Numbered from the stretch's first letter, positions 48,983 through 57,965 are shown. The stretch is 64,000 nucleotides of DNA from Paraburkholderia saeva (GCF_907164555.1 NZ_CAJQZC010000001.1:248001-312000); one strand, 5' to 3'. Translations and numbers: made by a program. Notes: generated by a model not told the origin, from the letters alone.

Positions 48983-49714
48983 ATGTATGAAGCAGGCGAA
49001 GCCGAATCCGCGCGAACCTTCGTGCTTTCAGACGGTGAGGTAGATTTCCTCTGGTGGTTTATCCAGGGCAGCATCATGGACCCCGGCGTGCGCGCGCGCC
49101 TTTATGCGCACTGGGGCCTGTGCTCGCGCCATAGCCTCGCCTTCTTTGTCGTCGAAGCAGCGTTCCGCCCTCATCTGATTCACGGCTGCACGATTCTGTA
49201 CGGGGAACTGATGCGTCGCGCCATGCACGTCCTGGACGATCGAGGCATCCACAGCCTGGTCCCGGGCAGTGTCGCGCGGCACCTCCTGCATGCGCCCGGC
49301 CCGTGCCATCTGTGCGACCTTGGCTACCACGAGCGCTCCGAAGGCAATGTGCCACCGGATCGGCTGGCGCAGGGACGGGACATGACGAACGCAGTGCGCT
49401 TCGCCGCCGACAACCGACGTGGATGGCTCCCGTATGTATGCGGCCGATGCGCAGGGGCCGATTCGCCCGTCCTTTGTCGCTTGCATTTGATCGAGGCGAT
49501 GGAGCGTGAAGGTGCGCAAATCGCAAAGTCCCAGTACGCAAACATCGTCAGCATTTCCGCCCACCTTTCGACGTTCGAGAACGCGTTCCGATGGGACCTG
49601 CGGGGCACCGACACGGAGGAAGATCGGGGCGCACTCGTTGGCGCCATCGGCTGGTGCAGCGGATGGGCCGAATTGGTCCGAAGTCTGTTGCCGCTTGAGG
49701 GGAAGCTGTGCTAG
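48983..49714 (+). CDS. fluoride-inducible Cys-rich protein of unknown function (DUF6062-like)
   Basis: The ATG at 48983 (GGGAGG upstream) gives 243 residues. The sequence has scattered Cys/His: GLCSRHSLAF (about 36), CHLCDLGYHE (about 113), CGRCAGADSP (about 153) and PVLCRLHLIE, suggesting bound metal. The block DPGVRARLYAHWGLCSRHSL resembles the DUF6062-type family of predicted helical, CxxC-containing proteins; I am not certain of that. No membrane segment. Its only visible regulator is riboswitch D, and the next gene converges on it, so it is a single-gene fluoride unit. Confidence 0.7.
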   Translation: MYEAGEAESARTFVLSDGEVDFLWWFIQGSIMDPGVRARLYAHWGLCSRHSLAFFVVEAAFRPHLIHGCTILYGELMRRAMHVLDDRGIHSLVPGSVARHLLHAPGPCHLCDLGYHERSEGNVPPDRLAQGRDMTNAVRFAADNRRGWLPYVCGRCAGADSPVLCRLHLIEAMEREGAQIAKSQYANIVSISAHLSTFENAFRWDLRGTDTEEDRGALVGAIGWCSGWAELVRSLLPLEGKLC

Positions 49715-49822
49715 CCATGAACGTCATGACGGCGTCCCGGCTCCGTCCGCTACGGCAATCAGAAAATGGCGAGTGCATCGGGCGTGCCCGTTCGGACTGA
49801 TGCCTGCGCGATAGGCGGCACG

Positions 49823-51373
49823 CTACTCGACCTTCGACAGGTCGGCAGAGGCGGACTTGTCATGCGTTTGCTCATCACTCTGCGACAGAAAAATCCGCTG
49901 GTACAGATCTTCTCCATAGCTGGTCTCCAAGGGCTCAGCATCTATCAATCTGAACGTCCGCTCTCCGTCGGGTCGCCGCTCCGCTCTCAGGAACATCATG
50001 CCCTGCGTCTTCTGCTCATGCAGCCCGTGAGCCAGCGCGTACAGGTGCGTCACGAATACGATTTTCACGCGTTTCTGTAACAACGCCACGATTATCTGTC
50101 GCGCGATCTCGGAACCCTCGCGCTCGTTGGTTGCGGAAAAGGATTCGTTGCACAACAACAGTGAGTGTTCCTTGATGTGTTCGATAATTGCGCTCATTCG
50201 CTTGAGTTCCTCATCGAGCTTGCCGCTCTTCATCGATGCATCTTCCTCCCGTTTGTAGTGGGTCAAGATCCCGTCGCACATGTTCGCCGAGAACGACGAC
50301 GCCGTGACGAACATTCCGCATTGCATCATGATCTGCGCCAGTCCAATCGCTCGCAGGAACGTCGACTTGCCGCCCTGATTGGCACCCGTGATGACGACGA
50401 GTTCCTTGCCATCCCCGTGCACGTCATTGCCGACGGGCGCGCGTCCACTGCGCAGTCCCAGGCTCGCGTCGTACAACCCTTCAATGGCGTGCCATCTTTC
50501 AACACGCTCCCGCGGAGCCGGAACGCACACGGCGAGGCCCCGCCGTGTCAGTTCGTTGTGCAGGTTGACGCCCCCGAGGTAGAAAGCCAGCTCGGTGCGC
50601 AGCATCGTAAAGAAGCTGAGAATGTGGTCGGCTGATTGCGCAAGCGCGTTGGCGACTAGATTGATACCCCGCGCCTCCAGTTCCGCCAATGCACGGGCGC
50701 CATTCTCGTCTCGATCGGCAATACGAAACGTCAATGAGGGCGATCGTTTGCCGAGCAGCCGCTTCAGAAAATTGGGATCCTTTTCGTGCGGTTTGCGCAG
50801 CACGTAGCTGATTCCCTTGTTGCCCGTGCCCAGTCCGGCACTGATCAGCACTCCGCCACCGAACTTGAGCTCCTTGAGACACAGCCGGATCGTCACAAAA
50901 TACTCGTCCGTCAACTCGCGCTGAATCATCGAGAAAAATTGGGCAAACCCTTCTGACTGGAACTGCCCCGCCTGCGAGTCCGCCACGGCCCTCAGCGCCT
51001 TCAGCACGTCGACAAATTGCTGGATCATTTCCCGCGCACCGTACAACACCGAACTGGCTGATGCCGAAAAGAAACTGTAGTAGCTCTTGCGCTCTGTTTC
51101 GATCGCCTCGATCGCGATGGCGTAGAGCTGTCGCACAGTGGTTTCGTGAATGATGCAGTCGTTGAGAATGGTCTGGCGATAGGTAATTTCGTCCAGAATT
51201 ACCGAGCTGACCGGGACGACCCGCTTGATGACGTCGTAGAGAAACGCGTCACCCTGCGCCATCGTCTGATATAGCGTGTTCAGTCCGAGGTCCTGTACCA
51301 GCGCCGGCTCGTTCCACTCGGCCTCGCGGTGCATATTGAAGTCGCGGTCCCTGTAGAGAAGATATGCCTTCAT
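49823..51373 (-). CDS. MutS-like ATPase 2 of the fluoride-controlled pair
   Basis: The 516-residue protein has a helical N-terminal part (1-300) and a MutS domain V-type ATPase. The Walker A motif is GANQGGKSTF (330-339) and the Walker B region reads LLLCNESFSATNE, with Asn in place of the usual Asp, then FVTHLYALA as the H-loop. The mismatch-recognition domain of MutS (with the Phe-x-Glu) is absent. It resembles MSH-type clamp and ATPase parts only, like MutS2-related proteins but without the Smr domain. ATGA overlap with the partner gene. Confidence 0.85.
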   Translation of the reverse strand: MKAYLLYRDRDFNMHREAEWNEPALVQDLGLNTLYQTMAQGDAFLYDVIKRVVPVSSVILDEITYRQTILNDCIIHETTVRQLYAIAIEAIETERKSYYSFFSASASSVLYGAREMIQQFVDVLKALRAVADSQAGQFQSEGFAQFFSMIQRELTDEYFVTIRLCLKELKFGGGVLISAGLGTGNKGISYVLRKPHEKDPNFLKRLLGKRSPSLTFRIADRDENGARALAELEARGINLVANALAQSADHILSFFTMLRTELAFYLGGVNLHNELTRRGLAVCVPAPRERVERWHAIEGLYDASLGLRSGRAPVGNDVHGDGKELVVITGANQGGKSTFLRAIGLAQIMMQCGMFVTASSFSANMCDGILTHYKREEDASMKSGKLDEELKRMSAIIEHIKEHSLLLCNESFSATNEREGSEIARQIIVALLQKRVKIVFVTHLYALAHGLHEQKTQGMMFLRAERRPDGERTFRLIDAEPLETSYGEDLYQRIFLSQSDEQTHDKSASADLSKVE

Positions 51374-52905
51374 AGCCCGAGCCGCTCCTTCAGATGGTCA
51401 TAGGTCAAGCCATAGTGTTCTGCGACCGACACCGCATACGCGCGACCATCAGCCGCTTTTCTCCTTACCCGGTATGTGCGGGAGGACGGGTTACCCGGCT
51501 TGATCTCGCTGACCATGCTCACGGTCTGTTCGCCCAGATGCGCGAGCTCCTTGACGAAGGTCACGCAAACGCACAACGTGTTGCGCTCCAGAATCTCGCT
51601 GATGATTTTCCTGCTCAGAAACAATGCGTCAGTCAGCGTTGTCGAGCTGAATATCTCATTCATGATGATGACGCTGCGCGACGTGGCGTGCGTCAGGATG
51701 TGATGAACGCGCATCAGGTCGTCCTGGAGCTTGCCGCGCAGATCCTTGGTATTTTCTTCGCGCTCAAAATGGGTAAACAGCCGGTCGTAGAGAAAGAGCG
51801 TGGCATTGCGACCAGGAACTTGACAACCGATCCTCGCCAGATAATGCAGTTGGCCAAAGGTGCGAGCAAAGGTCGTTTTCCCGCCGTTGTTGGGACCCGA
51901 TACAACGATCAGGCGCTCTTCGCCATCGAGATGGAAATCATTTTTGACGACGTACGCGTTTTCGCTTGTGAGCTTGTGCGCGAGTGCCAGATCGAACGTC
52001 TCGTCGCAGCGCACGGCTTTGTTGCTGGATGACACGCGCGGGTAGCAAAAGCACAGGTCCGCCGCTTTGCAGATATTGATGTAGCCGCGGTACGCGAAGT
52101 AGAACTGGACTTCGCGATCGAATGTCCGGATCGTGGCATCGAGATAGCTCGCATTGTTCGCGCAGTATGTGGCGAGCTCCATGAACTCCTGCGGGTACAG
52201 TTGCGCGACGAAATCCAGGACGTGGGCTTCGACGTGATTCATGTCCAGCCAGTCGCGCAGCTCGACGCGATGATCCTTGACCGCCCCCTGCTTGAATTTT
52301 TCGAAGATCTGCAGAACGTCGACACTGTAGTCAATTTCCGCATCGTAGTGGCGTACCGTGACCGCGTTTCCCTTGATGAGCACGCAATATTGAATCGCCG
52401 AGAGGTGCTTCTTGATACGGTCTGCGTCATGTGTGAGCGACTGAAAGCGCTCCGATGCAACATATCCAGTCAGGTATTGATGAAACGCCCTTAATCCTTT
52501 CGATGTGGGCGGTGCCAGTGGCAGATCCCGGGCAAAGGCTGCAAGTGTCTCGCAATAGACAACGATCGCTTCGAGGAACCACCACTCCTTCTGGAGCCGG
52601 TAGCGGAGCTTTTCCGCCTGTGCCAGGTGCTCGCGCATTTTGCGCATGCCCTGGGTGAAAGCATTGATGCTGTCGAGCACAACAGCATCGTCGAGATCCT
52701 GCATGACCTCGTGCCGATACGTGATCGCTTCCTCACGCGACAGCTCGGTATAAAAGAACGGCTTCAGGTTGTAGTCGTTCCAACCAATCGTGACTGCCGA
52801 GACAATCTGGTCGAGATTGAGATCGCCAAAAAAATCTGGCTCCGGCACGTCATCGCGCTTTGGTCCGTCCTCCGGTTTTTCGAACAGGATGCTGTGAAAG
52901 ACCAT
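51370..52905 (-). CDS. MutS-like ATPase 1 of the fluoride-controlled pair
   Basis: The ATG at 52905 follows AGGAAGGGG and gives 511 residues. A long helical lever region (about 40-300) precedes the ATPase: Walker A GPNNGGKTTF (336-345), Walker B IIMNEIFSSTTL (Asn for Asp), and CVTFVKELAHL where MutS has its His loop. It has no mismatch-binding domain. The two proteins are different from each other and are coupled, so a heterodimer like Msh2-Msh6 ATPase halves is likely. Riboswitch E lies 266 bases upstream. Confidence 0.87.
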   Translation of the reverse strand: MVFHSILFEKPEDGPKRDDVPEPDFFGDLNLDQIVSAVTIGWNDYNLKPFFYTELSREEAITYRHEVMQDLDDAVVLDSINAFTQGMRKMREHLAQAEKLRYRLQKEWWFLEAIVVYCETLAAFARDLPLAPPTSKGLRAFHQYLTGYVASERFQSLTHDADRIKKHLSAIQYCVLIKGNAVTVRHYDAEIDYSVDVLQIFEKFKQGAVKDHRVELRDWLDMNHVEAHVLDFVAQLYPQEFMELATYCANNASYLDATIRTFDREVQFYFAYRGYINICKAADLCFCYPRVSSSNKAVRCDETFDLALAHKLTSENAYVVKNDFHLDGEERLIVVSGPNNGGKTTFARTFGQLHYLARIGCQVPGRNATLFLYDRLFTHFEREENTKDLRGKLQDDLMRVHHILTHATSRSVIIMNEIFSSTTLTDALFLSRKIISEILERNTLCVCVTFVKELAHLGEQTVSMVSEIKPGNPSSRTYRVRRKAADGRAYAVSVAEHYGLTYDHLKERLGL

Positions 52906-53170
52906 GCGTATCCCCTTCCTGTTTGGCAGCCGCACACGAGCGCCTGCAACCAGATTCCGTCGACCGCGCGAGACACTGGTTCAACACGGCGGGATGGAGC
53001 CTGAGCAGAGATTCCGACGTCCGGCTACGCGCTCGCCCGCAATCAGCGAGGCGAACAGACGTGATCGGTACGGTGATGAAAACTGGGAGGGGACGCCAGC
53101 TTGACGATGGCGCGCGCTTCAGACAAACGAAGCGAGTCGAGGCGTGCCCACAGTACCCTAACCCAGGCCT

Positions 53171-53218
53171 GTAGGCATCATTAGCCCCTGCGGGCGGTTA
53201 TGGAGGAATGCCATCTCC
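53171..53218 (-). promoter_or_regulatory. fluoride riboswitch E (upstream of the MutS-like pair)
   Basis: The shortest of the five aptamers, on the minus strand: GGAGATGGCATTCCTCC, ATAACCGCCCG, a small loop and GGGGCTAATGATGCCTAC. After it GCCTACAG can pair perfectly (8 bp with one G-U) with CTGTGGGC, an alternative hairpin using the aptamer end. No T tract is seen. Confidence 0.92.
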
Positions 53219-53230
53219 ACTTCAATTCTC

Positions 53231-53259
53231 AGTCTACGCTGTGCAACACGCGGATACAA
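53231..53259 (-). promoter_or_regulatory. sigma70-like promoter for riboswitch E
   Basis: TTGTAT (53254-53259) and TAGACT (53231-53236) are spaced by 17 bases and end 12 bases before the aptamer. Confidence 0.55.
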
Positions 53260-53501
53260 GCTGCTGACCGTATCGACTTCGGAGTGGCCGCAGCCGGCCA
53301 ATGCTAAGTTTAGGAACGCCGCCGAGGCAAGCGTGGTGAATTTCATGTTCATCAGCAAAGACGTCAGTTGAGGTTGGCGCGCGCAGCCGACGGAAGCTCG
53401 CTCGGCTGATAAAGAAAGCGCAGTCGGCCGAAACCACCAGCCGCTGCGCCTGGAAAGATGCCGCCGCACCCGGAAGGGCCGAGGCATGGACAGCCGTAGG
53501 C

Positions 53502-54854
53502 TTACTGCGACAGCCCGATCGTTACGTATTTCGTGTCGGTATCGAACGTGAGCGGATCGTCGGTTCCGATTGTGCTGTTCACGGTGATATAGGCGTACTT
53601 CGTCATGCCGGATGCCGGATCGGTGTACCTGTAAACCTTGGCATGCTCGACCGAATGGTTTGCTGGATCCGCAATCCCGTCGGCCGTCAGTGCCTGAGCA
53701 ACGCTGACCGGTGCATCCGTGCCACCATCAATGCCGGTGAACGTGGAGTTGCCGTTCGCGAATGTCGTTGTACCTGATTTCGTGCAGTCCTCATACTCGT
53801 CGAACGTCTTGCCGTTCAGTTCGCTCGGGTCGGTCACTTCGGTCAGGTCGCTCGACACATACACGTACTGCCCCGGTTGAGCAGCGGCGACGCTACCGAC
53901 ACCATTGGCCGTGCAGAGCTGGCCGACACGGTTTCCGAGCAACGACACGACCGCCGTGAATTTCCCAGCATCCGTGAACGAAGTCACATTGCCGTCCGAG
54001 TCGATCTTGGCCTTGGCCGTGTACTGCCCACGATTCGGATCGGCGATGGCGATACCGAAGGTGCCGTCCAGATTCACGGACGAACCCATCTGGATCGAGA
54101 CAGGGTCCGTCGTGTAACCGAGGCCCGTCGTATAGGCCGTCGCGGAGTACGCGGTTTGAGTCAGCGCCGTGTCACTGGCCGTCTTCACTGCCGCGTCCGA
54201 CTGCGACAAGCCGGCGGCCGTCAGCGCCGCGCCGTAGCTTTCGAGCAGGTTGTCACCCGCGTCGCCCTTTGCGGCCTTGAAACTGGTCGTGAGCGGATTG
54301 AATCCGTTCGGCAGCGCTGGCTTGCCGGGTAAGGTCGCAAGCGCGTTCGTGAGCTTGGTCAGTGCATCGGCCAGATTGCTGTTCGTGATCGCGCCCGCGA
54401 GATCGCCGTTCTTCGCGCCGTTGAACCACGTTTCCGGATCGCCCTTGCCGAGCACGCCGACTTCGAGATCGGTCAGCGGCGTGATATTGGTCGTGCCCGA
54501 GGCGACGGCGACCGAATGCAAGGGCGAGGCCAGCGCGGCTCCGTTGGCCTGTCCATCGGAAACGCGAACAGCGCAAGGGTAGTCCGTGCTCTTGATCGAA
54601 ACGGTCCAGCTACCGTCCGAACTCGTTGTGGCCGAAGCGGTTGCGCCCGACGCGCATTTGAGCGAAACGGCCCCGCCGACAATTGGCGCGCCAATCGCGG
54701 CTGTGCCGCCCGTGGTCACGGTCGGAGTATTGTCGGCCGGGTTGCTGGCCGACGAATTGTCGCTGCCACCGCCGCCGCAGGCAGCGAGCGCCGCGCACAT
54801 CGACGCGCCGAGCGCGAGTCTGGTGATCCCCGTATTGAGTTTGTTGTTCTTCAC
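53502..54854 (-). CDS. exported lipoprotein of unknown function
   Basis: The 450-residue protein begins with a signal peptide and lipobox (ALAAC followed by GGGGS), so it is anchored in a membrane by its N-terminal Cys. A 60-residue Ig-like segment follows (GGAVSLKCASGATASATTSS), then a helical part (ADALTKLTNALATLPG) and a C-terminal beta-rich region. It resembles Burkholderia carboxypeptidase-regulatory-like surface lipoproteins, but the function is unknown. Not linked to a riboswitch. Confidence 0.75.
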   Translation of the reverse strand: MKNNKLNTGITRLALGASMCAALAACGGGGSDNSSASNPADNTPTVTTGGTAAIGAPIVGGAVSLKCASGATASATTSSDGSWTVSIKSTDYPCAVRVSDGQANGAALASPLHSVAVASGTTNITPLTDLEVGVLGKGDPETWFNGAKNGDLAGAITNSNLADALTKLTNALATLPGKPALPNGFNPLTTSFKAAKGDAGDNLLESYGAALTAAGLSQSDAAVKTASDTALTQTAYSATAYTTGLGYTTDPVSIQMGSSVNLDGTFGIAIADPNRGQYTAKAKIDSDGNVTSFTDAGKFTAVVSLLGNRVGQLCTANGVGSVAAAQPGQYVYVSSDLTEVTDPSELNGKTFDEYEDCTKSGTTTFANGNSTFTGIDGGTDAPVSVAQALTADGIADPANHSVEHAKVYRYTDPASGMTKYAYITVNSTIGTDDPLTFDTDTKYVTIGLSQ

Positions 54855-55100
54855 TGCCTATTTCCTTTGGTTGTTGAGGTCATGGGTAGAGGTCAGGATC
54901 GGTTGCCCGATCAGCGCAGTTTTTACGGATCAGCAAGCCTCTGGCGTCGAACATTTCGTGCCCGCGATCCATGCCTGAAGTTGTTGCTAAGACTGCCCTG
55001 CCATCTTCGTTTACGGCGTCTTACAGAAGTTCTTGAGTCGTAAATGCCGCGTCCGTAAATGCCGTGGTCGAATAGACGTGGAAGCTGGACGATACCCGGC
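54855..55100. other. divergent gap between lipoprotein and XRE regulator
   Basis: It must contain both promoters; none could be assigned with confidence. A TTTTTACGG stretch near 54921 is the only AT-rich point. Confidence 0.3.
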
Positions 55101-55346
55101 ATGGAACGGGTATCTGGAAAGATTGATCAGGAGCAGTATTTGGTCCGCCTCGGAGAGGCGGTGCGCACACGCCGTAAAGCATTGGAACTGTCACAGGAAG
55201 CTCTGGCAGACCATGCAGGCATCGACCGATCCCATATGGGGAAGATCGAGCGCGGGGAACGCAACATCACGTTCCTGAACATTCTGCGTATCGCTAAGGC
55301 AATTCAGTGCAAGCCCTCGGAGCTATTGGCCGATGCTGGCCTTTGA
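55101..55346 (+). CDS. XRE-family helix-turn-helix regulator
   Basis: The ATG at 55101 gives 81 residues. The HTH_3 domain covers nearly the whole protein: RTRRKALELSQEALADHAGI, then RSHMGKIERGERNITFLNIL, ending KPSELLADAGL. It is a small Cro/CI-like repressor common in integrative elements and restriction-modification loci (C-protein type). Target unknown. Confidence 0.85.
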   Translation: MERVSGKIDQEQYLVRLGEAVRTRRKALELSQEALADHAGIDRSHMGKIERGERNITFLNILRIAKAIQCKPSELLADAGL

Positions 55347-55380
55347 ATCGATTGAAACAGCGGAAAAATGGAACGTAAAG

Positions 55381-55410
55381 ATGCCTACCGCCCTGTGGGG
55401 TGGTAGGCAT
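55381..55410. terminator. hairpin with ATGCCTACC/GGTAGGCAT stem
   Basis: ATGCCTACC (55381-55389) pairs with GGTAGGCAT (55402-55410). It lies between the end of the XRE gene and the relic Zn-ribbon gene and may terminate either. The T tract is weak. It is not a fluoride aptamer. Confidence 0.55.
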
Positions 55411-55451
55411 TGAATGGGAAAGGGCTAGGCAGGAATGTGGTGAAATACCTG

Positions 55452-55636
55452 TTAAGATGTACGTTTCGAACCAAGTACGCCCCCACATTCTAAGCACTCC
55501 AAATTGTTTAAGACATGGAAGTCGATCTGCTCGCCGACGGCGGAACCAGCAGCGCATCCAGCCGCCGCGCCGATCAGAGCGCCAGCCAGACCACCTAAGA
55601 TCGAGCCAACCGGAGCAGCGGCCATACCGAGGGCCG
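55452..55636 (-). pseudogene. 3' relic of a Gly-zipper Zn-ribbon protein
   Basis: The minus strand reads ALGMAAAPVGSILGGLAGAL, then AAAGCAAGSAVGEQIDFHV and the CxxC pair LECLECGG, ending at TAA 55452. It is nearly the same as the intact gene at 59345-59683 but has lost its N-terminal zinc ribbon. A second copy that decayed. Confidence 0.7.
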
Positions 55637-55782
55637 CCCAGCTTCTGCGCCACCGAGCGCGGCAGCGGCCCTGCCGGCATCCAGTCGCCCTGCTGGCTGA
55701 AAATCGGCCGGCGGATATCGTCCAGCATCAGCCGCGCTCCCGGATACAGCGCTGGGTGCAACTTCTGGATCAGGGCCGGACA

Positions 55783-56076
55783 TCAGTAGTCCTCCGGCAG
55801 CAGGACAGTCGTGACCGAGCGGTCGGCTTCGGTGATGACCCAGACCTTGCCGCCACCCGGTATCACGTAGCTCTACAGTAGGCGTTTGCCGGTCAGCAAC
55901 GCCAGTTCGTTTTCGGCGATGTCGTCAGCTACAAGCTCACCCCAGTCTCCACCGCAATGCCGATCCAGTAAGGCGACCGGCGAAAGCCCGACCTGTTCCA
56001 GCATGGACAGTGCGGCGGGTGTGATGAGCGTCCTGCGCATCGGAAACCGGGGGCGATTGTGCGTCTGTTGGCTCAT
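55783..56076 (-). pseudogene. small plasmid-type GDWG protein interrupted by an amber stop
   Basis: From ATG 56076 (MSQQTHNRPRFPMRRTLITP) the frame reads LLDRHCGGDWGEL and ENELALLTGKRLL. It then meets TAG at 55873-55875 and continues in the same frame (SYVIPGGGKVWVITEADRSV, then TVLLPEDY) to TGA at 55783. The part after the TAG is typical of the family's C terminus, so one point mutation broke the gene. A suppressed stop is possible but unlikely. ATGA overlap with its paralogue. Confidence 0.75.
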
Positions 56077-56456
56077 GCTGCGATCCTCGCCTGGTAGGTC
56101 ACATCGGGCCACGCCGGATAGCTGCGACGGACAGTCGGTTGCGGGTGGGAAATTCCGCTCGGTGCGGCTTCCTCAAGCAACTCGATGGCGGTCTGAGAGC
56201 GATCCCACTCGGTGACGACGAGGATGCGAGCGCCGTCCGGCAGTGGATAGATCGACAGCAGGCGCAGGCCGGCTGCGATCGACAGGTCGTTTTGCGCCCG
56301 GTCTTCGTCGCACACGCAGCCCCAGTCACCAGCGATATGTCGCAGCATGACGCTGATAACGGGAATCTGGCTGGTTTGCAGTTTTGCGTGCGCCTCGGGC
56401 GTGATCAATAGCCGGCCCGGATGGAACAACGGTTTGAGACGGGTGATATTGTTCAT
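56073..56456 (-). CDS. small plasmid/ICE-type GDWG protein
   Basis: The ATG at 56456 gives 127 residues: LLITPEAHAKLQTSQIPVIS, LRHIAGDWGCVCDEDRAQND and LSIYPLPDGARILVVTEWDR. This family, sometimes labelled plasmid-related protein, occurs in tandem on Burkholderia and Ralstonia plasmids and islands. Function unknown. Intact, unlike its neighbour. Confidence 0.7.
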   Translation of the reverse strand: MNNITRLKPLFHPGRLLITPEAHAKLQTSQIPVISVMLRHIAGDWGCVCDEDRAQNDLSIAAGLRLLSIYPLPDGARILVVTEWDRSQTAIELLEEAAPSGISHPQPTVRRSYPAWPDVTYQARIAA

Positions 56457-56552
56457 GAATGCCTCCAGAAACAGGACGAGCACGGGCCTCCGGCAGAGCC
56501 GGATAACGTGATCGCAGGATGAATGGAAAACCTGGCGCAGGACGCGCCCGGA

Positions 56553-57503
56553 TTACGGCGTGAGGTCGGTGAGCTGGCGGCGCAGTGTCGTAGCTCTGGC
56601 CTGCGAGCACCGCAGATGCAGGCGGATGCCGGTAACGGTGGGCTTGACGATGCCAGCCTGAACGTCGCGAACGAGCTTCACGAGGTCGGTTTCCGGTTCC
56701 GTCGTCGCCGTGACAGCGGGCAGTGATTCGGACGAAACGGCGGGCATGACTGCCGAAGGCGGGTTCAGTCGTTCCGGCGTGACCGAAGCGACGGCTTCGT
56801 GACGGGGTGCCGTCCCGGTAGTCGTGCGTGGAAGTAATGCGAGCCACCAGAGCAGACAGGCCATGCTTTCGAGGATGGCGGCGAACGCCAGCCCGGCCAG
56901 TAGATCGAGTTTTGTGACCGTCAACCCACAAAGCGCTGAGAGCCGGAGCGTGACCGGATCGGCGCGAACCACATCGCGGCGCGTTTCGGCTCGATCTTCG
57001 ACGGCCTGCGCCCGCCGGACTTCGCGGGCCTCGGCATCCAGTGCATCGAATCGCGCGGCTAGTCCGGCACGGCGCCCACGTAGTAGCGGACAGTCACCGA
57101 CACAACGGTGCGCATTGGCCTGAGCCAGTTGCACCGTCACCGATGCGCGATCCGACATGACTGCGGTGAGACTGCGATGCGCGGGCGTATTGGCGTCCCC
57201 CAATGGCGATACCCGAACATCGCCCGCGTGCGACTGCGACAGCAGGAAGAACGTCGCGTGGCCGAATGAGGCTGCCGCCATGCAGCCGAGCCACAGCAGC
57301 GTACCGACACCGCGCACGGCGAGCGGCGCTGACCGGCACAGTGTGGGAAGCAGATGTGCGCCAGCAACCAGCACAATGCCGACTGCGACCCACACGAGCC
57401 GTTCCGACAGCCACCCGCCGCGCTGCCAGCCGGCCAGTACCGACATACAGATGGCGGTGCCCGTTGTCACGACTGCCAGAACGAGCGCCACGCGACGGAT
57501 CAT
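56553..57503 (-). CDS. island-type membrane protein with C-terminal DNA-binding-like tail
   Basis: The 316-residue protein has three N-terminal hydrophobic segments and one more near 205-225, a charged middle (RFDALDAEAREVRRAQAVED) and a C-terminal domain (VRDVQAGIVKPTVTGIRLHL, then CSQARATTLRRQL) that looks like a short helix-turn-helix. Such proteins are widespread in Burkholderia ICEs without known function. The ATG overlaps the end of the previous relic (ATGA). Confidence 0.55.
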   Translation of the reverse strand: MIRRVALVLAVVTTGTAICMSVLAGWQRGGWLSERLVWVAVGIVLVAGAHLLPTLCRSAPLAVRGVGTLLWLGCMAAASFGHATFFLLSQSHAGDVRVSPLGDANTPAHRSLTAVMSDRASVTVQLAQANAHRCVGDCPLLRGRRAGLAARFDALDAEAREVRRAQAVEDRAETRRDVVRADPVTLRLSALCGLTVTKLDLLAGLAFAAILESMACLLWWLALLPRTTTGTAPRHEAVASVTPERLNPPSAVMPAVSSESLPAVTATTEPETDLVKLVRDVQAGIVKPTVTGIRLHLRCSQARATTLRRQLTDLTP

Positions 57504-57790
57504 GCGGCCTTCCCGCCGAGCAGTGCGGCACGCTGATCCAGCCGGTCTTTCAGGCTAGGCGTACTGGTCACCGTGGCATTGACGCGACCAGCATCGTGAC
57601 TACCGCCATCGCCGGACTCCTCCGGATAGAACTCTTCGGCAACAGCGGCGCTTTCTTCGATACTGTCCTCGAATGCACCATTGGCGAATCCAGCACGCGC
57701 AGCAGCATCGAGTGCGGCCTGATCGAAACCTGCCGCACGGCGTCGTGCATCCAGCTCACGCGCTCCGATGATCCCGGCCCGTTTTCTCTA
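57500..57790 (-). pseudogene. C-terminal fragment of an unidentified island protein
   Basis: A coherent frame (GIIGARELDARRRAAGFDQA, then EESAAVAEEFYPEESGDGGS, ending DQRAALLGGKAA) has no start codon. It is fused out of frame to the YqaJ fragment, suggesting a deletion that removed the end of one gene and the beginning of another. It may be the end of a RecT-like or related recombination protein. Confidence 0.45.
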
Positions 57791-57965
57791 GCCAGAGTTC
57801 GAGGCAAGATTTGTACGGGTTGAGTCCCACGGCAGCGGCCGCGTCACTTCCGCCTATCCCGGTTTTTCTCACCTCAAGCCAGTCCTCGCGCGAGAGTGAT
57901 TTCGTGTCGACAAGCCGTAACGCAGGCCGATGCCGGCCACGCCCGACTGATTCAGGTAAAGGCAT
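57756..57965 (-). pseudogene. N-terminal fragment of a YqaJ-type exonuclease
   Basis: From the ATG at 57965 (GGAGGAATGAA upstream) the frame reads SREDWLEVRKTGIGGSDAAA, then AVGLNPYKSCLELWLEKTGR, the beginning of YqaJ/lambda-exonuclease-like recombinases. It ends after 69 codons, where full-length proteins have about 300. The nuclease core is missing. Confidence 0.7.

Noticed and set aside
53158..53346. Small lipoprotein gene (MKFTTLASAAFLNLALAGC start)
   Set aside because: The signal and lipobox look real, but the frame runs through the promoter and aptamer of riboswitch E and lacks a ribosome site; at best a truncated remnant.
55381..55410. A sixth fluoride riboswitch suggested by ATGCCTAC
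   Set aside because: The GGAGATGG and AACCGCC blocks are missing; it is a simple hairpin.
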